From NCBI RefSeq assembly GCF_003696265.1, contig NZ_RFFH01000001.1, forward strand, positions 1,054,001 to 1,118,000: 64,000 bases of DNA, written 5' to 3'. Position numbers and translations under genes: made by a program. The notes beneath the pieces are model-generated. The model had not been told where the DNA came from. It was given only the letters and a program-made list of their open reading frames with translations, and ran no database searches. This stretch comes from Nocardia stercoris. Its GTDB lineage: Bacteria > Actinomycetota > Actinomycetes > Mycobacteriales > Mycobacteriaceae. Every line of letters begins with the position of its first letter. Positions within the stretch are counted from its first letter, which is position 1. Of this stretch, positions 29,093-37,306 are shown one piece after another.

Positions 29093-29101
29093 TGCTTACA
29101 A
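29071..29101. promoter_or_regulatory. Twin palindromic operators for the MarR repressor
   Basis: TTGTA-AATC-TACAA at 29071-29084 and TTGTA-TGCT-TACAA at 29088-29101 are two perfect 5-4-5 palindromes with identical arms, 17 bp apart centre to centre. The first covers the -10 box and the second covers the start codon. The MarR protein encoded as the second gene of this unit is the obvious ligand. Confidence 0.75.
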
Positions 29102-30465
29102 GTAATCGTGGGCGGGCGTCGATGGTGTTGGCGACGTGCTGTCTGAGCCTGCTCATCGTGTCGATGGACGCGACCATCGTGAACGTTGCGATTCCGGCGA
29201 TTCGCGCGGATCTGCATGCGCCGCTGTCGCGGCTGCAGTGGATCATCGACGCCTACACCCTCACGCTGGCCGGGCTGCTCATGCTGGCCGGTGGGCTCGC
29301 CGATCGGTTCGGGCGGCGGCGGGTGTTCCGGATCGGGCTGGTCGTGTTCGCGCTCGGGTCGCTGCTGTGCAGCCTGGCGACCTCGGTGGACATGCTGATC
29401 GGGGCGCGGTTCGTGCAGGCGGTCGGTGGCTCGATGCTGAATCCGGTGGCGATGTCGATCATCACGCACACGTTCACGGGCGCTCGGGAACGGGCTCGGG
29501 CCGTGGGGATCTGGGGCGCGGTCGTCGGGGTGTCCATGGCGCTCGGCCCGATCGTGGGCGGCGGGCTGATCGACACGCTGGGCTGGCAGTCGGTGTTCTG
29601 GATCAACTTGCCGATCTGCGCCCTGGCGCTGCTCGGGACCGCGCTGTTCGTTCCGGAGTCCAAGTCCGCGACGGCGCGCGGCATCGACCCGGTCGGGCAG
29701 CTGCTGGCCATGGTCTTTCTGCTCAGTCTCACCTTCGCCATGATCGAGCAGCGGCCCACGGTCCTCGTGGTGTCCGCGGTCGCCTTCGCGGGCTTCCTGC
29801 GCTACGAATCGCGGCACCGGGATCCGTTCGTCGACCTGCGCTTCTTCCGCAGCGTCCCGTTCGCCGCCGCGACCGCCACGGCGGTCATGGCGTTCGCCGG
29901 ATTCGGGGTCTTCCTGTTCCTGTGCTCGCTGTATCTGCAAGAGGTGCGGCACTATTCGGCCGTCCACACCGGGCTGCTGTACCTGCCGATGGCCGCCGCG
30001 GTTCTGGTCTGTTCGCCGCTGTCGGGGCGCCTGGTCGGCCGGTTCGGCACCCGACCGTCGCTGGTCGTCGCGGGACTGTGCATGGCTGTCGCGGGCGTCG
30101 TGCTCACGACTATCGGCACCGACACTCCGCAGTGGCAGCTGGTGATCGCGTTCGCGGTGTTCGGGATCGGCTTCGGGACGGTCAACGCGCCGATCACCAC
30201 CGCGGCGGTCAGCGGTATGCCGCTGGACCGTGCGGGTGCCGCGTCGGCGGTGGCCTCGACCAGCCGACAGGTGGGCGTGAGTGTCGGTGTGGCACTGTGC
30301 GGTACCTCGGTGGATCCGGTGGGCAGCGACGTCTGGTGGATAATCGCCGTACTGGCCGTGGGGGTCGCCGTGCTGGGCATCGTGTCCTCGACCGGCTGGG
30401 CGGTTCGCTCCCGGGACCGCGTCGCCCCCTTGCTCGAACAGAAAGCGCCCGTCGATGTCCGCTGA
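29092..30465 (+). CDS. MFS drug:H+ antiporter (DHA2-like)
   Basis: A 457-residue efflux transporter with about 12-14 membrane helices. Family motifs: SMDATIVNVAIPAIRADL in helix 1 (motif D1), LADRFGRRRVF (motif A), and GGGLIDTLGWQSVFWINLP (motif C region). This is the pattern of EmrB/QacA-type multidrug exporters, though shorter than the 14-helix type. Its expression is probably controlled by two palindromes lying on its own start. The stop overlaps the MarR gene by 11 bases. Confidence 0.93.
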   Translation: MLTSNRGRASMVLATCCLSLLIVSMDATIVNVAIPAIRADLHAPLSRLQWIIDAYTLTLAGLLMLAGGLADRFGRRRVFRIGLVVFALGSLLCSLATSVDMLIGARFVQAVGGSMLNPVAMSIITHTFTGARERARAVGIWGAVVGVSMALGPIVGGGLIDTLGWQSVFWINLPICALALLGTALFVPESKSATARGIDPVGQLLAMVFLLSLTFAMIEQRPTVLVVSAVAFAGFLRYESRHRDPFVDLRFFRSVPFAAATATAVMAFAGFGVFLFLCSLYLQEVRHYSAVHTGLLYLPMAAAVLVCSPLSGRLVGRFGTRPSLVVAGLCMAVAGVVLTTIGTDTPQWQLVIAFAVFGIGFGTVNAPITTAAVSGMPLDRAGAASAVASTSRQVGVSVGVALCGTSVDPVGSDVWWIIAVLAVGVAVLGIVSSTGWAVRSRDRVAPLLEQKAPVDVR

Positions 30466-30871
30466 CCCACCCACCCCGGACGAGGTCTGGAAGCTGATCA
30501 CCGCGACCGTGATGGACACCCGCGACGGGTGGAAGCGGGCGGTGGCCGAGCGCACCGGACTGCCGTTCAGCCGGGTCCGGGTGCTGCGCCGGCTGCATGC
30601 CGGGCCGCTGAGCGTCAAGCAGCTCGCGCACGCCGCCGCCATGGACGCGCCCGCCGCCACGGTCGCGGTCAACGATCTGGAGGAACGCGGCCTGGTCGTG
30701 CGCGAATGCGACCCGAACGACCGGCGCACCAAACTGGTCTCGATCACCCCCGCCGGCCGAGCCGCGGTGGAACGAGCCATGACCACCCCCGACCCGGCGC
30801 CGGAAGCAGTGCGCGCACTCACGTCCGACGACCTGTCGACGCTGGCCGCCATTCTCCGTAAGTTGCACTGA
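30455..30871 (+). CDS. MarR-family transcriptional regulator
   Basis: A 138-residue winged-helix repressor. The recognition region is LSVKQLAHAAAMDAPAATVAV and the wing is VVRECDPNDRRTKLVSITPAG, with the characteristic DxRRxK motif. It is translated from an ATG inside the end of the MFS gene. MarR proteins usually repress their own operon and are released by the exported drug or an aromatic acid. The twin TTGTA-n4-TACAA sites at 29071-29101 are the likely operators, making an autoregulated efflux unit. Confidence 0.93.
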   Translation: MSADPPTPDEVWKLITATVMDTRDGWKRAVAERTGLPFSRVRVLRRLHAGPLSVKQLAHAAAMDAPAATVAVNDLEERGLVVRECDPNDRRTKLVSITPAGRAAVERAMTTPDPAPEAVRALTSDDLSTLAAILRKLH

Positions 30872-30975
30872 ACCAACCGAATCGGCGCCGATCGCGGCTG
30901 CGCGCGGCGCCGGCCTACGTGCATCGGCGGCGAAATGTCCTCGCCGCTGCGGCCCGAATTCGTCAGCTTCGCCGC

Positions 30976-31341
30976 ATGTCCGAGCAGGAGTCCGTCAGTC
31001 CGCTGCGCGAGCGTTTGCGCGCTGCGCTGCCCGCCGCGATGAAGGCCCGCGACCGGGTGGCCGCCGCCGCACTGCGGTCCGCGCTCGCTGCCGTCGACAA
31101 CGCCGAAGCCGTCGACCCCGCCACCCTAGGCGCCGGTGCGGTGAAGACCAGCGCCGTCGGCCTCGGTGTCGCCGAGGTGCGGCGCCGCGAGCTCGCCGAG
31201 TCCGACGTCGAGCGGATCGTCGGCACCGAGATCGACGAACGCCGCACGGCCGCAGCTGAATACGAGCGCCTCGGCCGGACCTCCCGCACCGCACAGCTTC
31301 GCGCCGAGGCCGACACCCTCGCGGCGCACTTGACGCGATAG
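30976..31341 (+). CDS. GatB/YqeY domain protein (short form)
   Basis: A 121-residue protein related to YqeY, the tail domain of the amidotransferase GatB. It opens with PLRERLRAALPAAMKARDRV, and the conserved helix SALAAVDNAEAV follows. It ends in SRTAQLRAEADTLAAHL. Typical YqeY proteins are about 150 residues; this one lacks the last helix pair. It may influence tRNA-dependent amidation, but its function is not established. It lies alone between MarR and DUF1990. Confidence 0.8.
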   Translation: MSEQESVSPLRERLRAALPAAMKARDRVAAAALRSALAAVDNAEAVDPATLGAGAVKTSAVGLGVAEVRRRELAESDVERIVGTEIDERRTAAAEYERLGRTSRTAQLRAEADTLAAHLTR

Positions 31342-31414
31342 GGGTCTGCCGGGTCGAGCGGCCGGCGGGAGCGCCGTCACGCTTGCCGCGTACCTCGCAG
31401 CTAGCGACAGCATG

Positions 31415-31942
31415 TCAGCGTGCGGGGGTGATGGCGTCGAGGTAGCGGCGACCGATGGCGTGCTGGAGCATTCGGGTGACCGGCCCGCCGAGCCGCGCGT
31501 ACCAGGTCCCGGGGCGCGAGAACGCGGCGATCACACCGTGGACGCTGTCGTCGGCGGGGTCGTACTCGACCGCGAACAGTTCCTCGCCGATCTCCGGGTG
31601 CCCCGGCAGCGTGCCGTAGGCGAAACCCCGCCGGTCCGGTTCGTCGAGGACGTACACCACCTGGCAGGGCGCCTCGATGCCGATCGGGCCCACGCCGAGA
31701 CGCACCGTCAGCCGGGTGCCGGGGCTCGCGACGGGGGTGCTCGCCCGCGCGAAGATTCCCGCGGCGCGCTGCATCCGGTAGGCGAGGATCTGCTCGGCCG
31801 CGGTCTCGAAGAGCGCGCGCCCCGATCCGAGCCGCCGCCGGAGCTCGAATCGGTGATACCCCGCAGGCACCGGACCATCCGGCTCCCGCGTGGCGCCGAC
31901 CTCGACATAAGTGAACGGAGGCGTCGGATACGATGGCGACAT
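31415..31942 (-). CDS. DUF1990 family protein
   Basis: A 175-residue protein matching DUF1990 from end to end: FTYVEVGATRE at the start, PAGYHRFELRRRLGSGRALFE, the central VGPIGIEAPCQVVYVLDEPDRRGFAYGTLPGHPE, and a C-terminal ARLGGPVTRMLQHAIGRRYLDAI. The fold is START/lipocalin-like and predicted to bind a hydrophobic ligand. The first 78 codons overlap, in another frame, the end of the open frame of the M23 peptidase gene upstream. Confidence 0.85.
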   Translation of the reverse strand: MSPSYPTPPFTYVEVGATREPDGPVPAGYHRFELRRRLGSGRALFETAAEQILAYRMQRAAGIFARASTPVASPGTRLTVRLGVGPIGIEAPCQVVYVLDEPDRRGFAYGTLPGHPEIGEELFAVEYDPADDSVHGVIAAFSRPGTWYARLGGPVTRMLQHAIGRRYLDAITPAR

Positions 31943-32832
31943 GCCGCCATCTTGCCCGCCGCCCGCCGTCCTGTCGCTGCCCTGACGCCGATAGCCTCCG
32001 CCGCCACACCATCCAACTCCATTGGCGCCGAAACCTTCTCCGCCCTCGCCTCGACCGCCGCGGCTGTCGACCCGGCGAGTGCGGTCGTCGCCGGTTCGGT
32101 TGTCGCCGTGCGGTTTCTGCTGTCACACTGCTCGGCTCGTCTCGCCTCGACCGTGTTCGTTTTCGCGTCAACTGCTTCGCTCGTTGGCGTGTCCGGTTCG
32201 GTTGTCGCTGCGACCGTCTCCGTGGTGGTGCCGACCGCGTCCGCTGTGGTGCCGACCGATTCGGTCGTCGTGGCGACGGGTTCCCTCGGCGCGCCGACCG
32301 GTTCCGCCGTGGCACTGCCCGGCTCCGCCGCTACGCCGGATGTCTCCGCGGTCTCAACGGGTTTCAGTCGCAACGGGACCGGGTGCAGTAGGCCCAGCGG
32401 GTCGAGGTAGTCGCGACCTCGTCGCGCACCCCAGTGCAGGCACGTGCCGGTGCAGCCGGGGTGGCCGGACTCGAGTGTGCCGATCGGGCTGCCGCGGTCG
32501 ACGCGTCGGCCGACTGCGACGGATGCTCGGACCGGCTCGTATGTGGTGCGCAGGCCGCCGGGGTGTTCGATCGAGACGACCGGGCGGCCGGCGACCGGAC
32601 CGGCGTACACGACATCGCCCGGTCCGGCCGCGAACACCGGCTGGCCCGGCGCACCGGCCAGGTCGACGCCGCGATGGCCGGGTAGCCAATCGTGGTCGGG
32701 CTTGTCGAAGGGCCGGACGACGGCCGGCCGCGGCCGCAGTGGCCACTCGAAGCGGGCGGGCACCGGACGGGCCGCGGCGGGGGCCGCCGACAGCAGCAGG
32801 GGGAGCAGCAGAAGCAGAATCGACCAGCGCAT
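31708..32832 (-). CDS. Secreted M23 (LytM-like) peptidase with long Thr/Glu/Ala-rich tail
   Basis: A 374-residue exported protein. Signal peptide residues 1-22; the M23 domain (about 25-155) has His53 and Asp57 in PGHRGVDLAG and His133 in CLHWG, the zinc ligands. A position near rpsB on the opposite strand matches the mycobacterial M23 gene there. After LHPVPLRLKPVE (residue 160) come some 120 residues of degenerate repeats of the type TTTESVGTTADAVGTTTETV, probably wall-spanning. The last 78 codons overlap the DUF1990 gene by 235 bases and become basic and unlike the repeat. The native stop has probably been lost by a frameshift in the repeats. Confidence 0.75.
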   Translation of the reverse strand: MRWSILLLLLPLLLSAAPAAARPVPARFEWPLRPRPAVVRPFDKPDHDWLPGHRGVDLAGAPGQPVFAAGPGDVVYAGPVAGRPVVSIEHPGGLRTTYEPVRASVAVGRRVDRGSPIGTLESGHPGCTGTCLHWGARRGRDYLDPLGLLHPVPLRLKPVETAETSGVAAEPGSATAEPVGAPREPVATTTESVGTTADAVGTTTETVAATTEPDTPTSEAVDAKTNTVEARRAEQCDSRNRTATTEPATTALAGSTAAAVEARAEKVSAPMELDGVAAEAIGVRAATGRRAAGKMAACRHRIRRLRSLMSRSAPRGSRMVRCLRGITDSSSGGGSDRGARSSRPRPSRSSPTGCSAPRESSRGRAPPSRAPAPG

Positions 32833-32983
32833 GACAGCGACTGTCCGCCCGGCGAGCGCGTGTCGGAAGAGCCCCACCGGCGAGTGTGGATGAATCGGTG
32901 CACTGTGGATATCTCCTGTGCCGGATTCCGGGTACGCGCATGTCGGCGTGCGGATACCCCTGCCAGGACGGAACAATGGTGCG

Positions 32984-33337
32984 GTGACCGATCAGGATCC
33001 GGGTGAGCCGGGCGTACGGCTGGACTACCGGTTCACCCTCGCCAACGAACGCACCTTTCTGGCCTGGATCCGCACCTCGCTGGGCCTGCTCGCCGGTGGT
33101 GTCGCCGTGCACGAACTCGTCCAGCCGTTCCGGCGGCACGGCGCGCGCACCGCGCTGGGTGTCAGCTGCATCGTGCTGGCCACGATCGTGGCGGTCGGCG
33201 CCTACGCGCGCTGGCGGCACGTGGAGGCGGAGATGCAGGCCGGTCGCCCGCTGCCGCGCACGGTGATGGTCCCGATCCTGGCCGCGGGGATCGCGATCGT
33301 CGCGGTGCTGGCCGTCGTGGCGAGCCTGATGTCGTGA
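32984..33337 (+). CDS. DUF202 (YidH-like) membrane protein
   Basis: A 117-residue protein with three membrane helices and the DUF202 start RFTLANERTFLAWIRTSLGL, in which the NERTFLAWxRT motif is diagnostic. The function of the family is unknown. GTG start at 32984, without an obvious Shine-Dalgarno sequence. Its last codons overlap the second DUF202 gene by four bases (GTGA). Confidence 0.88.
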   Translation: MTDQDPGEPGVRLDYRFTLANERTFLAWIRTSLGLLAGGVAVHELVQPFRRHGARTALGVSCIVLATIVAVGAYARWRHVEAEMQAGRPLPRTVMVPILAAGIAIVAVLAVVASLMS

Positions 33338-33663
33338 ACATGGTGCGGCCGGATCCGGCCACCGGATTGGCCGCGGAACGGACCGTCCTGGCTTGGCGGC
33401 GGACAGCGGTGGCGGCCATGGCGAACGTGGTGCTGCTGTTGCGCAACGCGGTCGGCGCCGATCATCGGGCGGCGCTGGTTGTCCCGCTGGTCGGGGTGGT
33501 GGCGCTGCTGACGGTGGCCGTGATCGCGGTCCGCCGCAGCTACGACCTGCGGGGTCCGGGCGCACACCGGGTCACGGACAGCCGCCGCTCGGTCGGCGCC
33601 GTCGCGCTGTCGGTCGCGGTGGTCGGAGCGGCGGCATTCCTGACGGTCGCCTCCCTGGTCTGA
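33334..33663 (+). CDS. Second DUF202 membrane protein
   Basis: A 109-residue companion of the preceding gene with the shorter form of the motif, GLAAERTVLAWRRTAVAA, and three membrane helices. Tandem DUF202 pairs are common in actinobacteria and probably form a heteromeric membrane complex (inference). The GTG overlaps the stop of the first gene, so the two are translationally coupled. Confidence 0.88.
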   Translation: MNMVRPDPATGLAAERTVLAWRRTAVAAMANVVLLLRNAVGADHRAALVVPLVGVVALLTVAVIAVRRSYDLRGPGAHRVTDSRRSVGAVALSVAVVGAAAFLTVASLV

Positions 33664-33694
33664 CGTGCGGGTTCGGGCGCGCTGACCAGGGCGA

Positions 33695-33749
33695 TTTCTG
33701 TTGCGGGCCGAAGACTCGTAGACTGGATCAGCGGTTCACACACGTGTGA
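33695..33749 (+). promoter_or_regulatory. Candidate rpsB promoter and downstream palindrome
   Basis: TAGACT at 33719-33724 makes a plausible -10 box, with a weak -35 (TTTCTG, 33695-33700) at 18 bases. Twelve bases downstream is the palindrome TCACAC-AC-GTGTGA (33736-33749), inside the presumed 5' leader of rpsB. Its role is unknown; it could be an operator or a leader hairpin. Confidence 0.4.
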
Positions 33750-33876
33750 CCGACTTCGCGCGCCCGTTCGCACTTCTGCCACCGGCTGGTCCCCGAGGGG
33801 TCCGATGGCATGCGGGCGCCAGGGCAGGGGTCGCCGATCCCTGCGTCAACCGGCAATGAGAGGCGGGTACGCAGCC

Positions 33877-34710
33877 ATGGCTGTCGTAACCATGAAGCAG
33901 CTGCTCGACAGCGGCGCACACTTCGGACACCAGACCCGGCGCTGGAACCCGAAGATGAAGCGGTTCATCTTCACCGACCGCAACGGCATCTACATCATCG
34001 ACCTGCAGCAGACGCTGACCTACATCGACAAGGCGTACGAGTTCATCAAGGAGACCGTCGCCCACGGTGGGACCGTGCTGTTCGTCGGCACCAAGAAGCA
34101 GGCGCAGGAGTCCATCGCCTCCGAGGCGACCCGCGTCGGCATGCCCTACGTGAACCAGCGCTGGCTGGGTGGCATGCTCACCAACTTCGGCACCGTGCAC
34201 AAGCGCCTTCAGCGGATGAAGGAGCTGGAGGCCATGGAGCAGACCGGTGGCTTCGAGGGTCGCACCAAGAAGGAAATCCTCATGCTCACGCGTGAGAAGA
34301 ACAAGCTCGAGCGCACCCTCGGCGGTATCCGGGACATGGCCAAGGTCCCCTCGGCCATTTGGGTCGTCGACACCAACAAGGAGCACATCGCCGTCGGCGA
34401 GGCTCGCAAGCTGAACATCCCGGTCATCGCGATCCTGGACACCAACTGCGACCCCGACCTGGTCGACTACCCGATCCCGGGTAACGACGACGCGATCCGT
34501 TCCGCCGCCCTGCTGACCAAGGTCGTCGCCTCCGCGGTGGCCGAGGGTGTGCAGGCCCGGGCCGCGCGCGCCGGTGGCGACGCCAAGCCCGAGGCCGGCG
34601 CCGGCGAGCCGCTGGCGGAGTGGGAGCAGGAGCTTCTCGCGCAGGCCGCGCCGGCCGCCGAGGAAGCCGCTGTCGAGGCGGAGTCCGCCGCGACCACGGC
34701 CGACGCCTGA
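33877..34710 (+). CDS. rpsB: 30S ribosomal protein uS2
   Basis: A 277-residue ribosomal protein. Family landmarks: [50 protein letters not shown] and [20 protein letters not shown]. The C-terminal 45 residues are an acidic, Ala-rich extension common in actinobacteria. ATG 33877 is the family start; the longer frame upstream is leader. It heads the rpsB-tsf pair. Confidence 0.97.
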   Translation: MAVVTMKQLLDSGAHFGHQTRRWNPKMKRFIFTDRNGIYIIDLQQTLTYIDKAYEFIKETVAHGGTVLFVGTKKQAQESIASEATRVGMPYVNQRWLGGMLTNFGTVHKRLQRMKELEAMEQTGGFEGRTKKEILMLTREKNKLERTLGGIRDMAKVPSAIWVVDTNKEHIAVGEARKLNIPVIAILDTNCDPDLVDYPIPGNDDAIRSAALLTKVVASAVAEGVQARAARAGGDAKPEAGAGEPLAEWEQELLAQAAPAAEEAAVEAESAATTADA

Positions 34711-34729
34711 TCCTCGTCACCGCAGTGTT

Positions 34730-34771
34730 CACCATGCCGGCCCTTCCTGTTCGGAAGCGGTCGGCATGGTG
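34730..34771 (+). terminator. Long stem-loop between rpsB and tsf
   Basis: CACCATGCCG (34730-34739) pairs with CGGCATGGTG (34762-34771), and the stem continues inward through CTTCC/GGAAG to a five-base loop TGTTC. This gives about 18 base pairs with one bulged C and one G-U pair. Only a weak TTG follows. It may attenuate transcription into tsf or set the stoichiometry of S2 to EF-Ts. Confidence 0.65.
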
Positions 34772-34844
34772 TTGCTAGGACAACGTGCGTAAGCGCACCG
34801 GAAACTTCTGACCCAGACTCTGTAGAAACAGGAGGCTCGCCGAC

Positions 34845-35669
34845 ATGGCGAACTACACCGCTGCCGACGTGAAGCGGCTCCGTGAGCTGACCGGCTCCGG
34901 CATGATGGACTGCAAGAAGGCCCTCGAGGAGGCGGCCGGCGACTTCGACAAGGCCGTCGAGGTGCTGCGCATCAAGGGCGCCAAGGATGTCGGCAAGCGC
35001 GCCGAGCGCGCCACCGCCGAGGGCATGGTCGCCGCGCAGGACGGCGTCATGATCGAGATCAACTCCGAGACCGACTTCGTCGCCAAGAACGCCGAGTTCC
35101 AGAGCGTCGTGGGCGAGATCGTCGCCGCGGCCGCCAAGACCCGCCCGGCGGACCTGGACGCGCTGAAGGCTGTGGCCGTCGACGGCAAGCCGGCCGACCA
35201 GATCGTCCAGGAGCTCGCCGCCAAGATCGGCGAGAAGCTGGAGCTGCGTCGCGTCGTGGCCTTCGAGGGTCCGGTCGCCACCTACCTGCACAAGCGTTCC
35301 TCGGACCTGCCGCCGGCTGTCGGCGTGCTGGTGGAGTACCAGGGCGAGGGTGACGCCGCCGCCGAGGCCGCTCGCGCCGCCGCCATGCAGATCGCCGCGC
35401 TGAAGGCCAAGTACGTCACCCGCGAAGAGGTGCCGGCCGAGGTCGTCGACAAGGAGCGCACCATCGCCGAGGCGACCGCCCGCGAGGAGGGCAAGCCGGA
35501 GGGCGCGCTGCCGAAGATCGTCGAGGGTCGCGTCAACGGCTTCTACAAGGACGTCGTCCTGCTGGAGCAGTCGTCGGTCACCGACAGCAAGAAGACCGTG
35601 AAGCAGCTGCTGGACGAGGCCGGTGTCACCGTGACCCGCTTCGCCCGCTTCGAGGTCGGCCAGGCCTGA
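34845..35669 (+). CDS. tsf: Elongation factor Ts
   Basis: A 274-residue nucleotide-exchange factor for EF-Tu. The N-terminal UBA-like domain has [22 protein letters not shown]. The core contains the exchange motif [12 protein letters not shown], and the C-terminal part contains [11 protein letters not shown]. An AGGAGG sequence precedes the ATG. It is followed by a strong intrinsic terminator. Confidence 0.97.
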   Translation: MANYTAADVKRLRELTGSGMMDCKKALEEAAGDFDKAVEVLRIKGAKDVGKRAERATAEGMVAAQDGVMIEINSETDFVAKNAEFQSVVGEIVAAAAKTRPADLDALKAVAVDGKPADQIVQELAAKIGEKLELRRVVAFEGPVATYLHKRSSDLPPAVGVLVEYQGEGDAAAEAARAAAMQIAALKAKYVTREEVPAEVVDKERTIAEATAREEGKPEGALPKIVEGRVNGFYKDVVLLEQSSVTDSKKTVKQLLDEAGVTVTRFARFEVGQA

Positions 35670-35682
35670 TCCGAGCCGAAAC

Positions 35683-35724
35683 AAGCCCTTCCCCCAGCGG
35701 ATATCGCTGGGGGAAGGGCTTTTT
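35683..35724 (+). terminator. Rho-independent terminator of tsf
   Basis: A nearly perfect stem of about 17 bp (AAGCCCTTCCCCCAGCG with its complement) followed by TTTTT. It is also a plausible terminator for the minus-strand small gene whose stop is at 35740. Confidence 0.92.
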
Positions 35725-35739
35725 CGTTGCCGCGCAGGG

Positions 35740-35970
35740 TTACGGGCAGGGGTTCTGGACGTACACCACACCGGAGTAGGTGCCGGCGAGGATCTGGCAT
35801 ACCAGGTTGCCCGCGGAACCGGACGCGCTGCCGGTCGCACCGGTGCCGGTGGCGATGTTCTCGGCCGGGGCCGGCGCCGGGTCCAGGGTGAGCGCGGTGG
35901 CGGGCGCGGCGGCGACCGCGCAGGCGGCCACGGTGAGGCTCGCGAGAGCGAGCGATCGGGTGACGGTCAT
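35740..35970 (-). CDS. Small secreted protein, 76 aa
   Basis: A short exported protein. A signal peptide (MTVTRSLALASLTVAACAVAAAPATA) is predicted to be cleaved near residue 26. The mature 50 residues are Ala/Gly/Thr-rich at first, then end in NLVCQILAGTYSGVVYVQNPCP, where two cysteines could form a disulfide. ATG 35970 is preceded by AGGAG. A longer frame from 36015 is rejected because it would spoil the signal peptide. I recognise no family; similar tiny secreted proteins are common in Nocardia. It is flanked by terminators on both sides. Confidence 0.65.
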   Translation of the reverse strand: MTVTRSLALASLTVAACAVAAAPATALTLDPAPAPAENIATGTGATGSASGSAGNLVCQILAGTYSGVVYVQNPCP

Positions 35971-36015
35971 GGGTACTCCTGTTCGATTGTTGTGCTGTGA
36001 ACTTCCTGTGAACAC

Positions 36016-36049
36016 AAAAGCCCCTCACCCGTTGGTGTGAGGGGCTTTT
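36016..36049. terminator. Bidirectional terminator right of the small secreted gene
   Basis: AAAAGCCCCTCAC pairs with GTGTGAGGGGCTTTT around a short loop, with A/T runs on both sides. It lies upstream of the small secreted gene, so it must end transcripts coming from the right on the minus strand, or an unrecognised plus-strand transcript. Confidence 0.85.
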
Positions 36050-36521
36050 CGGTCATATCGGGCGTTAGATGTCTCTTATGCGCTACCGACGGTGCCGGTC
36101 GGGCCGAGTGCGGTGGCGAGGTTGCCGAACGGAACTACCGAATCGCGCCGAAACGATCGCTGGATGGTTGCGGCCCGAGCGCGGCCGGGCGTCCGCAGGT
36201 GTCGTCACGCGGTTCATCGAGCACGCCGGAGCCGGGAAACTCTGTGATCCCGCGGTGAGGCGGCGGTGACCTGGCCCGCCGCGAGGTTGCCGGCGGTGAA
36301 CCGGGGACTGGGCGAGGGGTCGGCGAGCGGTCTCGATCACCGATAGGGCAGGATAGAAGCCGGAATTTCGTCACCGGCCCGTGCCCATCCGGTCACCGGG
36401 TGGTCTTCTGGCGGGCGCCGCGATCGTCGTCGACGAGGCTGCGGGGCCAACGGGCGGGAGGCGGTTCGGAGCATCACCACGCTGGCCGGCAGGCGCCCTG
36501 TCGCCGAGGAGAAGGAGATCC
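36050..36521. other. Gene-poor region upstream of pyrH
   Basis: These 472 bases contain several open frames of 60-85 codons on both strands, none with a family, signal peptide or Shine-Dalgarno sequence that I trust. The plus frame ending at 36269 has some protein-like character (TRFIEHAGAGKLCDPAVRRR) and could be the tail of a lost gene. The pyrH promoter must lie at the right end, perhaps around 36345-36360. Confidence 0.4.
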
Positions 36522-37250
36522 ATGTCCGACCCGGAACCGGCCCGCAAGGGATATCACCGCGTACTCCTGAAACTGGGTGGCGAGATGTTCGGCGGCGGCC
36601 GTGTCGGACTCGACCCGGATGTCGTGCAGACCGTCGCCGAGCAGATCGCCGAGGTGGTCGCCACGGGTGTGCAGGTCGCCGTCGTCATCGGTGGTGGCAA
36701 CTTCTTCCGCGGCGCCGAACTCGAGGAACGCGGCATGGAACGGGCCCGCTCGGACTACATGGGCATGCTCGGCACCGTGATGAACAGTCTTGCGCTGCAG
36801 GACTTCCTGCAGAAGCAGGGCGTCGACACCCGGGTGCAGACCGCGATCACCATGAGCCAGGTCGCCGAGCCCTACATCCCGCTGCGCGCCCAGCGGCACC
36901 TGGAGAAGGGCCGCGTGGTCATCTTCGGCGCCGGCATGGGCATGCCCTACTTCTCCACCGACACCACGGCCGCGCAGCGGGCGCTGGAGATCGGTGCCGA
37001 GGTGGTGCTGATGGCCAAGGCGGTCGACGGCGTCTACGACGCGGACCCGAAGGTCAACGCCGACGCCACCATGTTCTCCGAGATCACCCACAAGCAGGCG
37101 ATCGAGCGCGGTCTCAAAGTGGCCGATTCGACCGCGTTCAGTCTGTGCATGGACAACCAGATGCCGATGTTGGTGTTCAATTTGTTGACGAAGGGCAATA
37201 TCGCCCGGGCGGTTGCCGGTGAGAAGATCGGAACACTGGTTCGATCCTGA
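36522..37250 (+). CDS. pyrH: UMP kinase
   Basis: A 242-residue amino-acid-kinase-fold enzyme that phosphorylates UMP to UDP. Motifs: [13 protein letters not shown] at the ATP site, [32 protein letters not shown] in the UMP site, and [19 protein letters not shown] 36522 is preceded by GAAGGAGA; the in-frame extension to 36381 is rejected. It is followed by frr and cdsA, as in mycobacteria. Confidence 0.97.
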   Translation: MSDPEPARKGYHRVLLKLGGEMFGGGRVGLDPDVVQTVAEQIAEVVATGVQVAVVIGGGNFFRGAELEERGMERARSDYMGMLGTVMNSLALQDFLQKQGVDTRVQTAITMSQVAEPYIPLRAQRHLEKGRVVIFGAGMGMPYFSTDTTAAQRALEIGAEVVLMAKAVDGVYDADPKVNADATMFSEITHKQAIERGLKVADSTAFSLCMDNQMPMLVFNLLTKGNIARAVAGEKIGTLVRS

Positions 37251-37306
37251 TCGCCGCGGTCGTGGCGAAGCGGTGGACAACAACGAATGCTGTGGAGGAA
37301 ACGGTC

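Noticed and set aside
31412..32410. A 332-codon plus-strand frame opposite DUF1990 and the M23 tail
   Set aside because: The Val/Ser/Ala repetition mirrors the Thr/Glu repeats of the peptidase on the other strand; both true genes are on the minus strand.
36037..36340. Short open frames on both strands before pyrH
   Set aside because: No Shine-Dalgarno sequence, no domain and no consistent coding character; they are listed only as an unexplained gap.
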